Shown here in pieces: positions 1-7,766 of a stretch of DNA of 30,066 nt; the stretch's first letter is position 1, and every line of letters starts with the position of its first letter. Source of the stretch: an uncultured Prevotella sp. (GTDB lineage: Bacteria > Bacteroidota > Bacteroidia > Bacteroidales > Bacteroidaceae); the NCBI GenBank assembly GCA_958369755.1, contig CATXJC010000024.1, forward strand, positions 1 to 30,066. The letters run 5' to 3'. Both the position numbers and the translations under genes were made by a program. The notes beneath the pieces were generated by a model, which did no database searches, had not been told where the DNA came from, and worked only from the letters and a program-made list of their open reading frames with translations.

Positions 1-706
1 CTTCATGAATGCTTCTTTCTGTTTCAGAAGAGGTCTTTTCGGCATTGCCGGAAGTCTTCTCTTTGTTTTCTGAAGTCTTCTCCGTATTACCTAAAGAGGT
101 CTCTGCTGTCTTCCCAGCATCTTTCTCACTTCTTCCTGCGATATTCTTTCTTTTGGCAAGTACCATCTTGCTTGACTTCATTTCCTGCGGGATCACGATA
201 TCCTGGGTTGCAGCCAGGAAGAGGGAGTCGGCACGTTCCATCTTTTCGTATGCGTTCAGGTTCCCGTCTTCATCCTCGGAAGATGGCTGCGAGCGAACCA
301 CCTGCTCTGTAGGAACCAGGTTGGCAAGGCCAGGTTGTTGTTCTGAAGAGGATGAGAAATAATCCTTGATAGGGAAGAGCAGGAAGATGAGTCCTGCCAG
401 CATTGCCGTAGCGAGAAGAAGGGCTGAGAGGCGTACCCATCTTGTTTCGTGCGTCTTAGAAGTTGCAAGGGACATCTCTTTCATATCTGACTGTTTATCT
501 TCCTTTTCCACCTGATGAATATTCGGAGTATAGTTCTCCATTCCCAGCATCAGGTTTCTGATGTCGAGATCCTCATCCGTTAAATCCTTATTCTCGCAAT
601 GGCGATAGAAATCAGCCAATGCCTGTTCTTCCTCCACGCTGGTATCAGCATCTAGGTAGCGCTCTATCAGCTCGTGGCGATAGGTTATATCTTCTAGTTT
701 CTTCAT
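1..706 (-). CDS. Probable anti-sigma / single-TM membrane protein (partial)
   Basis: The frame is open from the ATG at 706 to the window edge, giving 235 residues with no stop, so the C-terminus is missing. The first ~88 residues are acidic and soluble (starts MKKLEDITYRHELIERYL). One hydrophobic helix lies at about residues 91-112. The remainder is a hydrophilic, presumably periplasmic region ending in a low-complexity EKTS-rich stretch (about 197-229). It starts 18 bp after the sigma-factor stop with an AAAGGAAAG-type RBS. A short cytoplasmic part plus one TM helix directly downstream of an ECF sigma gene is the usual layout of a membrane anti-sigma factor. That role is inferred from position and topology; no zinc-finger (ZAS) motif is visible. 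Confidence 0.7.
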   Translation of the reverse strand, partial: MKKLEDITYRHELIERYLDADTSVEEEQALADFYRHCENKDLTDEDLDIRNLMLGMENYTPNIHQVEKEDKQSDMKEMSLATSKTHETRWVRLSALLLATAMLAGLIFLLFPIKDYFSSSSEQQPGLANLVPTEQVVRSQPSSEDEDGNLNAYEKMERADSLFLAATQDIVIPQEMKSSKMVLAKRKNIAGRSEKDAGKTAETSLGNTEKTSENKEKTSGNAEKTSSETERSIHE

Positions 707-724
707 TTCTTTCCTTTTTAGAGT

Positions 725-1231
725 TTATGACTTCATCATTTTCAACAATGATCTTCTTGCTGCAGAAATCATCGTCTTGGTGCTCGTCTTGTTGGCTCCG
801 CAGATTTCGGCAATCTCATCGAGGCTCTTTCCCTCGCTTCTTAATAGCAGCATTCTTCTCTGCGTACTGGGAAGCCTGTCCATCGCCCTGTTGAGTCGCC
901 TTTGCGTATCTTCGCCGATGATGGTCTGGTCGGTACGCTCGGTTGCCGTACAGATTTCTGCAGGATGCTTCATCTGTTCCAGCGATGCCGTCTGGGCTTT
1001 GTTGCGTCTCAGATGGTCGATGCAGAGATTCCTGGCTATCGTCATACCTAAGGCCTCGATGCTCTGGTATTCAGAGAGCCTTTTGCGCATCTTCCAGAGT
1101 TTCACCAGGGTTTCCTGCACGATGTCATCAGCTTCTTCGGCAAGGGTTCCTGCCGAGAGATAGCGTTGACAATGTGCCGTCAACCTGGGGCGCATTTCCT
1201 GGGCGATATGTTCAAATTCTGTTTCTTCCAT
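725..1231 (-). CDS. RNA polymerase sigma factor, ECF / sigma-70 family
   Basis: This 168-residue protein has the two ECF sigma regions. Region 2 contains EEADDIVQETLVKLW and IARNLCIDHLRR; region 4 contains MDRLPSTQRRMLLLRSEGKSLDEIAEI followed by a recognition helix (NKTSTKTMISAARRSL). The open frame extends upstream to 1300, but the ATG at 1231 is preferred: it has AAGGAAC seven bases upstream, ECF proteins normally start near this point, and the promoter-like CAAAGATA at 1308-1315 would leave no room for a longer form. It probably directs RNA polymerase to a small regulon and is held by the downstream membrane protein. The target genes cannot be seen from here. Confidence 0.9.
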   Translation of the reverse strand: MEETEFEHIAQEMRPRLTAHCQRYLSAGTLAEEADDIVQETLVKLWKMRKRLSEYQSIEALGMTIARNLCIDHLRRNKAQTASLEQMKHPAEICTATERTDQTIIGEDTQRRLNRAMDRLPSTQRRMLLLRSEGKSLDEIAEICGANKTSTKTMISAARRSLLKMMKS

Positions 1232-1307
1232 TTGTTCCTTTTTATGTGTATGACGCAAGAAGAGGCGAAAGGTAAACAAAAAAATGCCATCTTCGCACAT
1301 TTCCGTG

Positions 1308-1315
1308 CAAAGATA
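1308..1315 (-). promoter_or_regulatory. Putative -7 box of the sigma-factor operon
   Basis: On the minus strand this reads TATCTTTG, matching the Bacteroidota -7 consensus TAnnTTTG, 77 bp before the chosen sigma-factor start. No clear -33 TTTG lies at the usual spacing, so the promoter is only half supported. Confidence 0.45.
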
Positions 1316-1581
1316 GCATAAAAATTTGAGATATAGACATATCTTTTATTTTATTTGCGGATGAAGTGGTTTATTCCTCTGTTTTTGCCATCATTACAAT
1401 GATATTACAGGTGCAGAAAATCAGTGATGTAACAGCTTTGTAATACTTATGTTTTACGGTAGAAATATCTTCTCCTTACCTTTGCAGTCGAAATGAAGAA
1501 GATGTCTTTCCGCATCATCGGAAAAGATTTCATTCGGAATAAAGAAAATCAGATTTACGTGTATATATAATAAGGTAAGAA
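1316..1581. promoter_or_regulatory. Divergent intergenic region with porin promoter
   Basis: No gene is visible here. A plus-strand -7 box TACCTTTG at 1477-1484 precedes the porin start by about 100 bp, without a clear -33 TTTG. The leader contains a 6-bp hairpin, TTTCCG-catcat-CGGAAA, at 1507-1524. An AAGGTAAGAA-type RBS precedes the porin ATG. Confidence 0.45.
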
Positions 1582-2643
1582 ATGAAGAAGAAAACGTATT
1601 TGTTGATGGCACTCACGATGGTGTCGATGGGAATGAATGCCCAGAATTCAGGAAACAGTTCTTTGGAGAAGGGCATCGAGGAATTCACCAAGACCATGAA
1701 AATTGGTGGAACCATCCGCTCTAAGTATGAGTACCAGACCGAAGAAGGGGAGGGACGATTCGAGGTGCGTACAGCCCGCATCAACGTGACTGGCAATGTA
1801 ACACCTCAGGTAAGCTATAAGGCGGAAATCGACCTCTGCGACGAGGGTAAGATCAAGATGCTCGATGCCTATACACGCATCAAGCCTTGGAAGACCCTGC
1901 AGTTCACCATCGGTCAGGAGCGTGTGCCATTCACCATCGATGCTCACCGTTCTCCTCATCAGCAGTACTTTGCCAACCGCTCGTTCATCGCCAAGCAGGT
2001 GGGCAACGTGCGCGACGTGGGTGCTGAAATCGGATACACCTGGAATGTAGGTTTTCCTATCGTGGTGAATGCCGGTATCTTCAACGGTTCGGGCTTGACC
2101 AACCAGAAGGATTACTGGACCAAGGGTGTTAACTATTCAGCCAAGGCTCAGTTCCTCTTTCCGAATGTGAACCTGGTGTTGAGTACCCAGAAGATCAAGC
2201 CATCTGATGTTACGGTAACGATGTATGATGGCGGTATCACCTTCCACAAGGGTGGTTTCATTGCTGAGGCTGAGTATCTTTACAAGCATTACAGCAAGGA
2301 TGCCTTCCACGATGTGCATGCATTCGATGGTTTCGTATGCTATGATATTCCGGTGGCTAATCCCAAGAGCATCATCAGGAAGGTTTCTCCTTTGGCAAGA
2401 TATGATTTCATGAGCGACCATAGTGATGGTACCCGATATGGCGGTTCTGATACCGAACTCGGTGCCTTGAAAATCAACGATTACAAGCGCCATCGTGTTA
2501 CGGGCGGTGTAACCCTGAGCCTTGCCAAGCCATTCATCTCTGATATCCGTATCAACTACGAGAAATATTTCTATCGTAAAGGTGGCATAGCTAAAGTTTC
2601 AGAAAAAGATAAGATTGTTGTGGAGTTCATGACAAAGTTCTAA
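1582..2643 (+). CDS. Outer-membrane porin, OprO/OprP (phosphate-selective porin) family
   Basis: The 353-residue product starts with an export signal (KKKTYLLMALTMVSMGMNAQ, cleavage after about residue 21). The rest is made of alternating amphipathic strands ending in an aromatic-rich terminus with final F (VVEFMTKF), as in outer-membrane barrels. Features typical of the Porin_O_P family include GGTIRSKYEYQ near the start, the FEVRTARINVTGNV strand, FTIGQERVPFTIDAHRSPH, and barrel strands with Y/F girdles. It probably forms a general or anion-type diffusion pore; phosphate selectivity is not shown by the sequence. It is transcribed alone and ends at a long palindrome. Confidence 0.82.
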   Translation: MKKKTYLLMALTMVSMGMNAQNSGNSSLEKGIEEFTKTMKIGGTIRSKYEYQTEEGEGRFEVRTARINVTGNVTPQVSYKAEIDLCDEGKIKMLDAYTRIKPWKTLQFTIGQERVPFTIDAHRSPHQQYFANRSFIAKQVGNVRDVGAEIGYTWNVGFPIVVNAGIFNGSGLTNQKDYWTKGVNYSAKAQFLFPNVNLVLSTQKIKPSDVTVTMYDGGITFHKGGFIAEAEYLYKHYSKDAFHDVHAFDGFVCYDIPVANPKSIIRKVSPLARYDFMSDHSDGTRYGGSDTELGALKINDYKRHRVTGGVTLSLAKPFISDIRINYEKYFYRKGGIAKVSEKDKIVVEFMTKF

Positions 2644-2648
2644 TAATA

Positions 2649-2716
2649 GTTTATAGTTAAGAGTTTATAGTTTATAGCAACAGTCATCTATAAACTATAA
2701 ACTCTTAACTATAAAC
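2649..2716. terminator. Perfect 29-bp palindrome between convergent genes, built from GTTTATAG units
   Basis: The left arm (2649-2677) and right arm (2688-2716) are exact reverse complements over 29 bp, separated by a 10-nt loop. The arms consist of repeated GTTTATAG / GTTAAGA units rather than the G+C-rich stem of a classical terminator. It lies between the porin stop (2643) and the hisB stop (2720) and could end transcription from both sides. It belongs to the same repeat family as 7672-7708. Confidence 0.75.
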
Positions 2717-2719
2717 TTC

Positions 2720-3796
2720 TTACAGCATTCCCTTAGAACTAGGAAGCTCGAAGTGGTAGATGTCTCTCTTTACAGCCATTTTCAGCGAACGGGCAAGTGC
2801 CTTGAAGATGCCTTCTATCTTATGATGCTCGTTCTCGCCCTCAGCCTTGATGTTGAGGTTCATCTTTGCCGCATCACTCAGACTCTTGAAGAAATGCTTG
2901 AACATCTCGGTTGGCATTTCGCCCACCTTCTCTCTGTGGAACTCTGCATCCCAGATCAGCCATGGACGGCCACCGAAATCCAATGCTACCTGACAGAGAC
3001 AATCGTCCATCGGCAGACTATAGCCGTATCTTTCTATTCCGCGCTTATCACCTAAAGCCTGCAGCAGGCATTCGCCCAGGGCAATACCCGTATCCTCAAT
3101 GGTATGATGCTCATCCACATAGAGGTCGCCCTTGGTATGGATGGTGAGGTCCATCATGCCGTGCTTGCCTATCTGCTCCAGCATGTGGTCGAAGAAACCG
3201 AGACCGGTAGAAATTTCGCATTTTCCGCTGCCATCGAGATTTACCTTGATGTAGATATCCGTCTCCTTGGTGGTGCGCTTCACTTCTGCGATGCGGTCGC
3301 CGGCAAAGAGAATCTCGGCTATCTTATCCCAGTCCATGCCGTCTTTTCCGAGAATCAGACTCTTGCAACCCAGGTTTTCGGCAAGTTGGGCATCGGTTTC
3401 ACGGTCACCGATTACATAACTGTTTGCCAGGTCGTATGCCGGGTTGTCGATATATTCAGTCAGCATGCCTGTGCCCGGCTTTCTCATTGGTGAGTTATCC
3501 TCAGGGAAGTGGCGGTCGATGTGCTGCTTGGCAAAGTGGATGCCTTCGCTCTCCAGGGTCTGGATGATGAAGTTGTGGACTGGCCAGAAGGTATCTTCCG
3601 GGAAGGAGTCGGTACCCAGTCCGTCCTGGTTGCTCACCATCACCAGCTCGTAGTCGGTGTGCTGGGCAATGAAGGCGAGATTGCGGAACACGCCCTTGGT
3701 GAATACCAGCTTCTCGAAGCTGTCAATCTGTTCGTCCTCTGGTTCCTGAATCAGAGTTCCATCGCGGTCGATGAAGAGTAATCTTGTCTGTTTCAT
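2720..3796 (-). CDS. hisB: Bifunctional histidinol-phosphatase / imidazoleglycerol-phosphate dehydratase
   Basis: This 358-residue fusion catalyses steps 6 and 8 of histidine synthesis. Residues 1-~165 form the HAD-type phosphatase, with nucleophile and acid/base D10 and D12 in FIDRDGTL and the later VIGDRETD motif. Residues ~170-358 form the dehydratase, with metal-binding histidines in FFDHMLEQIGKHG (201-213), DEHHTIED (228-235) and EHHKIEG (323-329). In the enterobacterial enzyme a zinc loop of Cys/His ligands precedes RKP. Here the matching stretch (about residues 91-107, IDRHFPEDNSPMRKP) has no cysteines, so this zinc site appears absent. No other his gene is in the window. It lies 26 bp after the upstream membrane-protein gene and may be co-transcribed with it. 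Confidence 0.95.
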   Translation of the reverse strand: MKQTRLLFIDRDGTLIQEPEDEQIDSFEKLVFTKGVFRNLAFIAQHTDYELVMVSNQDGLGTDSFPEDTFWPVHNFIIQTLESEGIHFAKQHIDRHFPEDNSPMRKPGTGMLTEYIDNPAYDLANSYVIGDRETDAQLAENLGCKSLILGKDGMDWDKIAEILFAGDRIAEVKRTTKETDIYIKVNLDGSGKCEISTGLGFFDHMLEQIGKHGMMDLTIHTKGDLYVDEHHTIEDTGIALGECLLQALGDKRGIERYGYSLPMDDCLCQVALDFGGRPWLIWDAEFHREKVGEMPTEMFKHFFKSLSDAAKMNLNIKAEGENEHHKIEGIFKALARSLKMAVKRDIYHFELPSSKGML

Positions 3797-3822
3797 GTCT
3801 CTTATATATTATGTTAATACGA

Positions 3823-4500
3823 TTAATATTTTTCAATCTCTGTAGTTGCCATTTTCTGGCTTTCCTTCATTCTCTGTTTCTCTTCGTCTTGCACCTTGTA
3901 AGAGCCGAATTGATAGGCAAGTGAAATGCCAAGCCAGCTCAGGGCATAGATGATGAGCAGGAAGGTGATGGTGAACACCAGGAAGAGGAGTGGGGTGAAA
4001 TAACCCGGCACACCGAGCGGGTCGCCATCAAGTGCACCGAGCTGTGAATAGAACTGTGCGATGATGAGGATGATGGAAGGCAGGGCTGCGATAAAGGTAG
4101 CGATGCCTACGATAATCATGCCGAGAAAACTGGTCAGAAAGAAACCTCCGAAGTGGCGGAGAATGCGGAGGAGGGATTTTCCTATCTTGCGTTTTTTGCC
4201 CTTAGGACACAGTTGCTTTCTTGGCAGAAGATGCCAGAATGATACGATAGCCATTACGATAGTGGCTCCGTAAATGATGGTTTGCAGAATGAACGAAGCC
4301 ATCGGATTCACGGCTCCCCAATCGTGAAGCGGTTTGTTGGGGAGGAGGAAATAGAGTACGATAGCCAGCAATACTGCAAATGGAACATGGGTAGTCCATG
4401 TCTGTTTTACGAGTGATCTGAAGTCACTTGTTATGGTATCGTATGATGCTCTCATGCAGGAAGTTATACTTCGGTGCTTAAATAATTCATTTACTTCCAT
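3823..4500 (-). CDS. Four-TM membrane protein of unknown function
   Basis: This 225-residue protein is not one I can assign to a named family. Hydrophobic segments lie at about residues 39-54, 70-92, 117-149 and 166-195, with a basic loop (RKQLCPKGKKRKIGK) between the second and third, and a charged cytoplasmic-looking C-terminal tail (QDEEKQRMKESQKM). The N-terminal ~35 residues are soluble. It sits between the RNA methyltransferase and hisB on the same strand. No -7 box is evident just upstream, so it may be read from the methyltransferase promoter through the repeat-rich 98-bp gap. Confidence 0.75.
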   Translation of the reverse strand: MEVNELFKHRSITSCMRASYDTITSDFRSLVKQTWTTHVPFAVLLAIVLYFLLPNKPLHDWGAVNPMASFILQTIIYGATIVMAIVSFWHLLPRKQLCPKGKKRKIGKSLLRILRHFGGFFLTSFLGMIIVGIATFIAALPSIILIIAQFYSQLGALDGDPLGVPGYFTPLLFLVFTITFLLIIYALSWLGISLAYQFGSYKVQDEEKQRMKESQKMATTEIEKY

Positions 4501-4540
4501 AACTATCTTGTTTTAATTTCTAATTATCGCTTTTTTATTT

Positions 4541-4608
4541 TTTTACCTTTTTACCCTTTTACTTTTTTACCTTTAAAAGTTTTTTTACCCTTTTACCTTT
4601 AAAAGTTT
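4541..4608. repeat. GGTAAAA(A)-type short tandem repeat overlapping the 3' end of the methyltransferase gene
   Basis: On the minus strand this is a purine-rich run of imperfect ~8-bp units (AAAAGGTA, AAAAGGGT, AAAAAAGT). The segment AAACTTTTAAAGGT, which includes the last codons and stop of the methyltransferase gene (4595-4608), recurs exactly at 4569-4582. The gene terminus therefore looks tandemly duplicated with a 26-bp period. The same unit recurs at 24741-24776. Confidence 0.75.
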
Positions 4609-5348
4609 CTTCTGAATTCTGAGCAGGTAATGGCGGTAGCGATAGCCACATTCAGACTATCGGCTGTAGCTCTACCTTCCGGAAAGTTAGGGATGAGCAG
4701 CTTGTGGTTCACCTTCTTTGCCAGTTCTGGCGAGATGCCTTTTCCTTCGTTTCCCATCACGATGAGTCCTCGGTTTTCGAGCTTTTGCTGATAGATGTTG
4801 TCGCCATCGAGCAGGGTGCCGTAAACGGGAACATCAGCAGGAAGTGATTCTACCAGTCCCAGCAGGTCACCATATTCTACCTTCACTCTTGCTATGCTGC
4901 CCATCGTAGCCTGAACCACCTTCGGATTGTATACGTCGGCAGTATCCTGACTGCAGTAGATATGGGTGATGCCAAACCAGTCGGCGATGCGGATGATGGT
5001 GCCCAGGTTGCCCGGGTCCTGAACGCCGTCGAGCGCCAGACTCAGTTCGCTGGTATTAATAGAGTAATCTCCTGATGTTGCCTGTCTGAATACGGCAAGC
5101 ACCTGTTGCGGATGTTGCAGGAAACTCACCTTCTTCAGTTCTTCATCAGTAACCTCTATCACTTCGGTTTCAGCCCCGAAGTGTTTGCCCCGGAGCCATT
5201 CGCCGGTAGCCACAATCAGGTCGGCAGGTTGCAGAGCGAGCAGATCGTCTACCACCTTGAAACCTTCTGCCACGAACTTTCCTTCTTTATTTCTGTTCTT
5301 CTTCAGTTCGAGCGAACGTATGTACTTTATTTTATTCTTGCTAATCAT
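4599..5348 (-). CDS. SpoU/TrmH-family RNA 2'-O-methyltransferase
   Basis: This 249-residue protein has an N-terminal substrate-binding region (starts MISKNKIKYIRSLELKKNRNKEGKF, then FVAEG), typical of RlmB/TrmH-like enzymes. It is followed by the SPOUT domain with its three knot motifs: LALDGVQDPGNLGTIIR (about 103-119), VVQATMGSIARV, and IVMGNEGKGIS...RATADSLNVAIA near the C-terminus. It would methylate a ribose in rRNA or tRNA using S-adenosylmethionine. The exact target cannot be read from sequence, so no symbol is given. A well-formed promoter lies upstream at 5371-5401. Confidence 0.9.
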   Translation of the reverse strand: MISKNKIKYIRSLELKKNRNKEGKFVAEGFKVVDDLLALQPADLIVATGEWLRGKHFGAETEVIEVTDEELKKVSFLQHPQQVLAVFRQATSGDYSINTSELSLALDGVQDPGNLGTIIRIADWFGITHIYCSQDTADVYNPKVVQATMGSIARVKVEYGDLLGLVESLPADVPVYGTLLDGDNIYQQKLENRGLIVMGNEGKGISPELAKKVNHKLLIPNFPEGRATADSLNVAIATAITCSEFRRNF

Positions 5349-5370
5349 TTATTTTTTGTCTATATGTGTG

Positions 5371-5401
5371 CAAAGGTAACATAAAATATAGACATTTCAA
5401 A
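5371..5401 (-). promoter_or_regulatory. Promoter of the RNA methyltransferase gene
   Basis: On the minus strand, -33 TTTG (5398-5401) is separated by 19 bp from -7 TACCTTTG (5371-5378), an exact match to the Bacteroidota sigma-ABfr pattern, 22 bp before the ATG at 5348. It is divergent from the promoter at 5420-5450. Confidence 0.75.
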
Positions 5402-5419
5402 ATAAAAAGTGCTAAATAT

Positions 5420-5450
5420 TTTGTATTTAATTTGTTTTGCATTATCTTTG
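5420..5450 (+). promoter_or_regulatory. Promoter of the Omp85-family lipoprotein gene
   Basis: TTTG at 5420-5423, a 19-bp spacer, then TATCTTTG at 5443-5450. Transcription should begin near 5455-5458, so an ATG at 5437 lies inside the promoter and cannot be the start. This decides the translation start of the following gene. Confidence 0.78.
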
Positions 5451-5472
5451 CATATCAAAAACGATAGATATT

Positions 5473-7653
5473 TTGAAAAAAGAAACGATTTCATTACTTG
5501 CCTTGCCGCTGCTCATAGCATCTTGTTCTTCAAGCAAAATGGTGCCGGAAGGGGAGTATATATTAAATAAGGTAGAAGTGAAGAGCGACTCGGCAGGGTA
5601 TAATGCCGGGGCGCTCAAGCAGTATGTGCGCCAGAAAGAGAAACCGAAACTCTTCTCGCTCTTCAAGAATCCTTTCAGCAAGAAGCCTGTCATCTACGAT
5701 ACTTTGCAGGCGCGGCTCTCCTGTCAGGATCTGCTTACCGCCATGCAGAACCAGGGCTTCATGCATGCCGGGGTGTCGCTCTATACCACCAAGAAGGGAA
5801 AGAAACTGGATGCTACCTATCTGTTGCATCCCGGAGAACCTTTTGTGATAGGTAAGGTGAAATATGAAGTGGAAGATGAACATATTCAGCAACTTCTGCA
5901 TCTCGATAACCCCGATAATCAGCAGATTAAGCCGGGTATGAGATTTACGGTAGAAACATTGGATAATGAACGCAGGCGTATCTCCAGCCTTCTGACCAAT
6001 GATGGCTATTTCCGCTTTCATAAAGATTTTATCCAGTTTTCTGCCGATACGATTGCGGGACAGAAGGATATCGCCCTGACGCTACACCTGATGAAGTATA
6101 AGGCAAACAGTAATGCTCCTGAGGTTGATCATCCCCGATATGAAATCAGAAACATCAACTATCTGAGTAATGACAGCGACCGAATCCATCTGCGCCATCA
6201 GGTTTTGCTCAATGCCACTGCCCTCAGAGAAGGTCGTCCCTACAGCGCCGCTGCCTTGCAGCGCACCTATAACAACTTTGCCCGTCTGCAGGCGGTGAAG
6301 TATACCAACATCAGTTTCTCTGAAGTTCCTGACAGCAACCAGGTTACGGAGAACGGAATGGAGAGGGACAGCATCAGCCGGCAGATGGATTGCAATATCC
6401 AGATCAGTACCAACAAGCCTTCTACCATCGCCTTCCAGCCGGAGGGAACCAATACGGCGGGCGACTTGGGAGCTGCTGCATCGCTCACTTATACCAACCG
6501 AAATCTCTTCAGAGGTAGTGAGCAGCTGAGCATAGAACTTCGTGGAGCCTACGAGGCTATTACCGGTCTGGAGGGTTATCAGGATCAGAACTATACTGAA
6601 TATTCGGTTGAAGGCAAACTGGTTTTCCCTCGTTTCTTGGCGCCTTTCCTTTCAAGAAATTTCAGAAGAAGACAGACGGCAAACAGCGAGTTGTCGGCAA
6701 GTTGGAATCTTCAGAACCGTCCGGAGTTTCATCGCCGCGTATTCTCTACTGCCTGGCGTTATCGCTGGACAGAACCGCGCCATCACCTGGCCTGGCGTTT
6801 CGACCTGCTCGATCTCAACTATGTGTACATGCCATGGATATCCGAGACTTTCAAGAGAGACTATCTCGATAATGCAGAAAACAGAAATGCCATTCTCCGC
6901 TACAATTACGAAGACCTGTTTATCATGAAGATGGGTTTCGGTTTGAGTTATAGCGATGGGGTAGATGCTGTGCGAGTGAATGTAGAGAGTTCGGGCAATC
7001 TGCTGAACGGTGTTTCCAAGGCTTTCGGTTTCAAGGTGAACAGCCAGGGGCAGCGTACATTATTTAATATAGCTTATGCCCAGTATGCCAAGTTTGATGT
7101 AGATTATACCCATCTGATGCAGTTTGATAAGCGCAATGCTCTGGCGCTGCATGCGGGCATCGGTGTGGCTTATCCTTACGGCAACAGTACGGTGCTGCCT
7201 TTCGAAAAGCGTTATTTCTCGGGTGGTGCCAACTCGGTAAGAGGTTGGGGCGTAAGAGAATTAGGTCCGGGCAAGTTTAAGGGAACTGACGGCAGAATAG
7301 ATTTCATCAACCAGACGGGTGATGTGAAGCTCGACTTGAATGCAGAATACCGCACTTCGCTCTTCTGGAAGTTTGAGGGTGCAGCGTTTATCGATGCCGG
7401 TAATATCTGGACACTTCGCAATTATGAGGATCAGCCTGGCGGCCAGTTCAAGATAGATGAATTCTACAAACAGATAGCTGTAGCCTATGGCTTAGGTCTC
7501 AGGTTGAATTTCGATTACTTCATCCTCCGTCTGGATATGGGTATGAAGGCAATCAATCCAGCCTACGGAACGAAGGAAGAGCATTGGGCGATTATCCATC
7601 CGAAACTAGACCGCGATTTCGCCTTCCATTTCGCAGTAGGTTTGCCGTTCTAA
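5473..7653 (+). CDS. BamA/TamA (Omp85)-family outer-membrane lipoprotein, TTG start
   Basis: The frame opens with an ATG at 5437, but that codon is upstream of the predicted transcription start. Starting from TTG at 5473 gives 726 residues with a textbook lipoprotein signal: KK, a hydrophobic core, and lipobox I-A-S-C with C18. POTRA-like parts follow (for example FVIGKVKYEVED, YEIRNINYL), then a C-terminal barrel with the Omp85 signature stretch YFSGGANSVRGW and a final AVGLPF. The family inserts or translocates proteins or lipids at the outer membrane. An N-terminal lipid anchor on an Omp85 protein is a feature of a Bacteroidota subgroup rather than of BamA itself. The substrate is unknown. 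The gene stands alone between promoter 5420-5450 and terminator 7711-7761. Confidence 0.88.
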   Translation: MKKETISLLALPLLIASCSSSKMVPEGEYILNKVEVKSDSAGYNAGALKQYVRQKEKPKLFSLFKNPFSKKPVIYDTLQARLSCQDLLTAMQNQGFMHAGVSLYTTKKGKKLDATYLLHPGEPFVIGKVKYEVEDEHIQQLLHLDNPDNQQIKPGMRFTVETLDNERRRISSLLTNDGYFRFHKDFIQFSADTIAGQKDIALTLHLMKYKANSNAPEVDHPRYEIRNINYLSNDSDRIHLRHQVLLNATALREGRPYSAAALQRTYNNFARLQAVKYTNISFSEVPDSNQVTENGMERDSISRQMDCNIQISTNKPSTIAFQPEGTNTAGDLGAAASLTYTNRNLFRGSEQLSIELRGAYEAITGLEGYQDQNYTEYSVEGKLVFPRFLAPFLSRNFRRRQTANSELSASWNLQNRPEFHRRVFSTAWRYRWTEPRHHLAWRFDLLDLNYVYMPWISETFKRDYLDNAENRNAILRYNYEDLFIMKMGFGLSYSDGVDAVRVNVESSGNLLNGVSKAFGFKVNSQGQRTLFNIAYAQYAKFDVDYTHLMQFDKRNALALHAGIGVAYPYGNSTVLPFEKRYFSGGANSVRGWGVRELGPGKFKGTDGRIDFINQTGDVKLDLNAEYRTSLFWKFEGAAFIDAGNIWTLRNYEDQPGGQFKIDEFYKQIAVAYGLGLRLNFDYFILRLDMGMKAINPAYGTKEEHWAIIHPKLDRDFAFHFAVGLPF

Positions 7654-7671
7654 ATGCAGCTAATAGTTGAT

Positions 7672-7708
7672 AGTTTATAGTTAACAGTTTATAGTTAACA
7701 GTTTATAG
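7672..7708. repeat. 14-bp tandem repeat (AGTTTATAGTTAAC), 2.6 copies
   Basis: Two exact copies of AGTTTATAGTTAAC (7672-7685 and 7686-7699) plus a partial third (7700-7708) lie just after the Omp85 gene stop. The unit shares GTTTATAG and GTTAA with the 29-bp palindrome at 2649-2716; a single decayed copy is seen near 21727-21741. Confidence 0.8.
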
Positions 7709-7710
7709 CC

Positions 7711-7761
7711 AGGAGTTTCTGTAGGGCATCTTTTTGATTATGATGCCCCTCAGAAACTCCT
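7711..7761. terminator. Bidirectional hairpin between convergent genes
   Basis: AGGAGTTTCTG..GGGCATC (7711-7730) pairs with its complement at 7742-7761 (18 of 20 positions) around an 11-nt T-rich loop. It lies between the Omp85 gene and the convergent lipoprotein gene. The downstream T-tract is weak (TTACTTTT). Confidence 0.65.
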
Positions 7762-7766
7762 TACTT

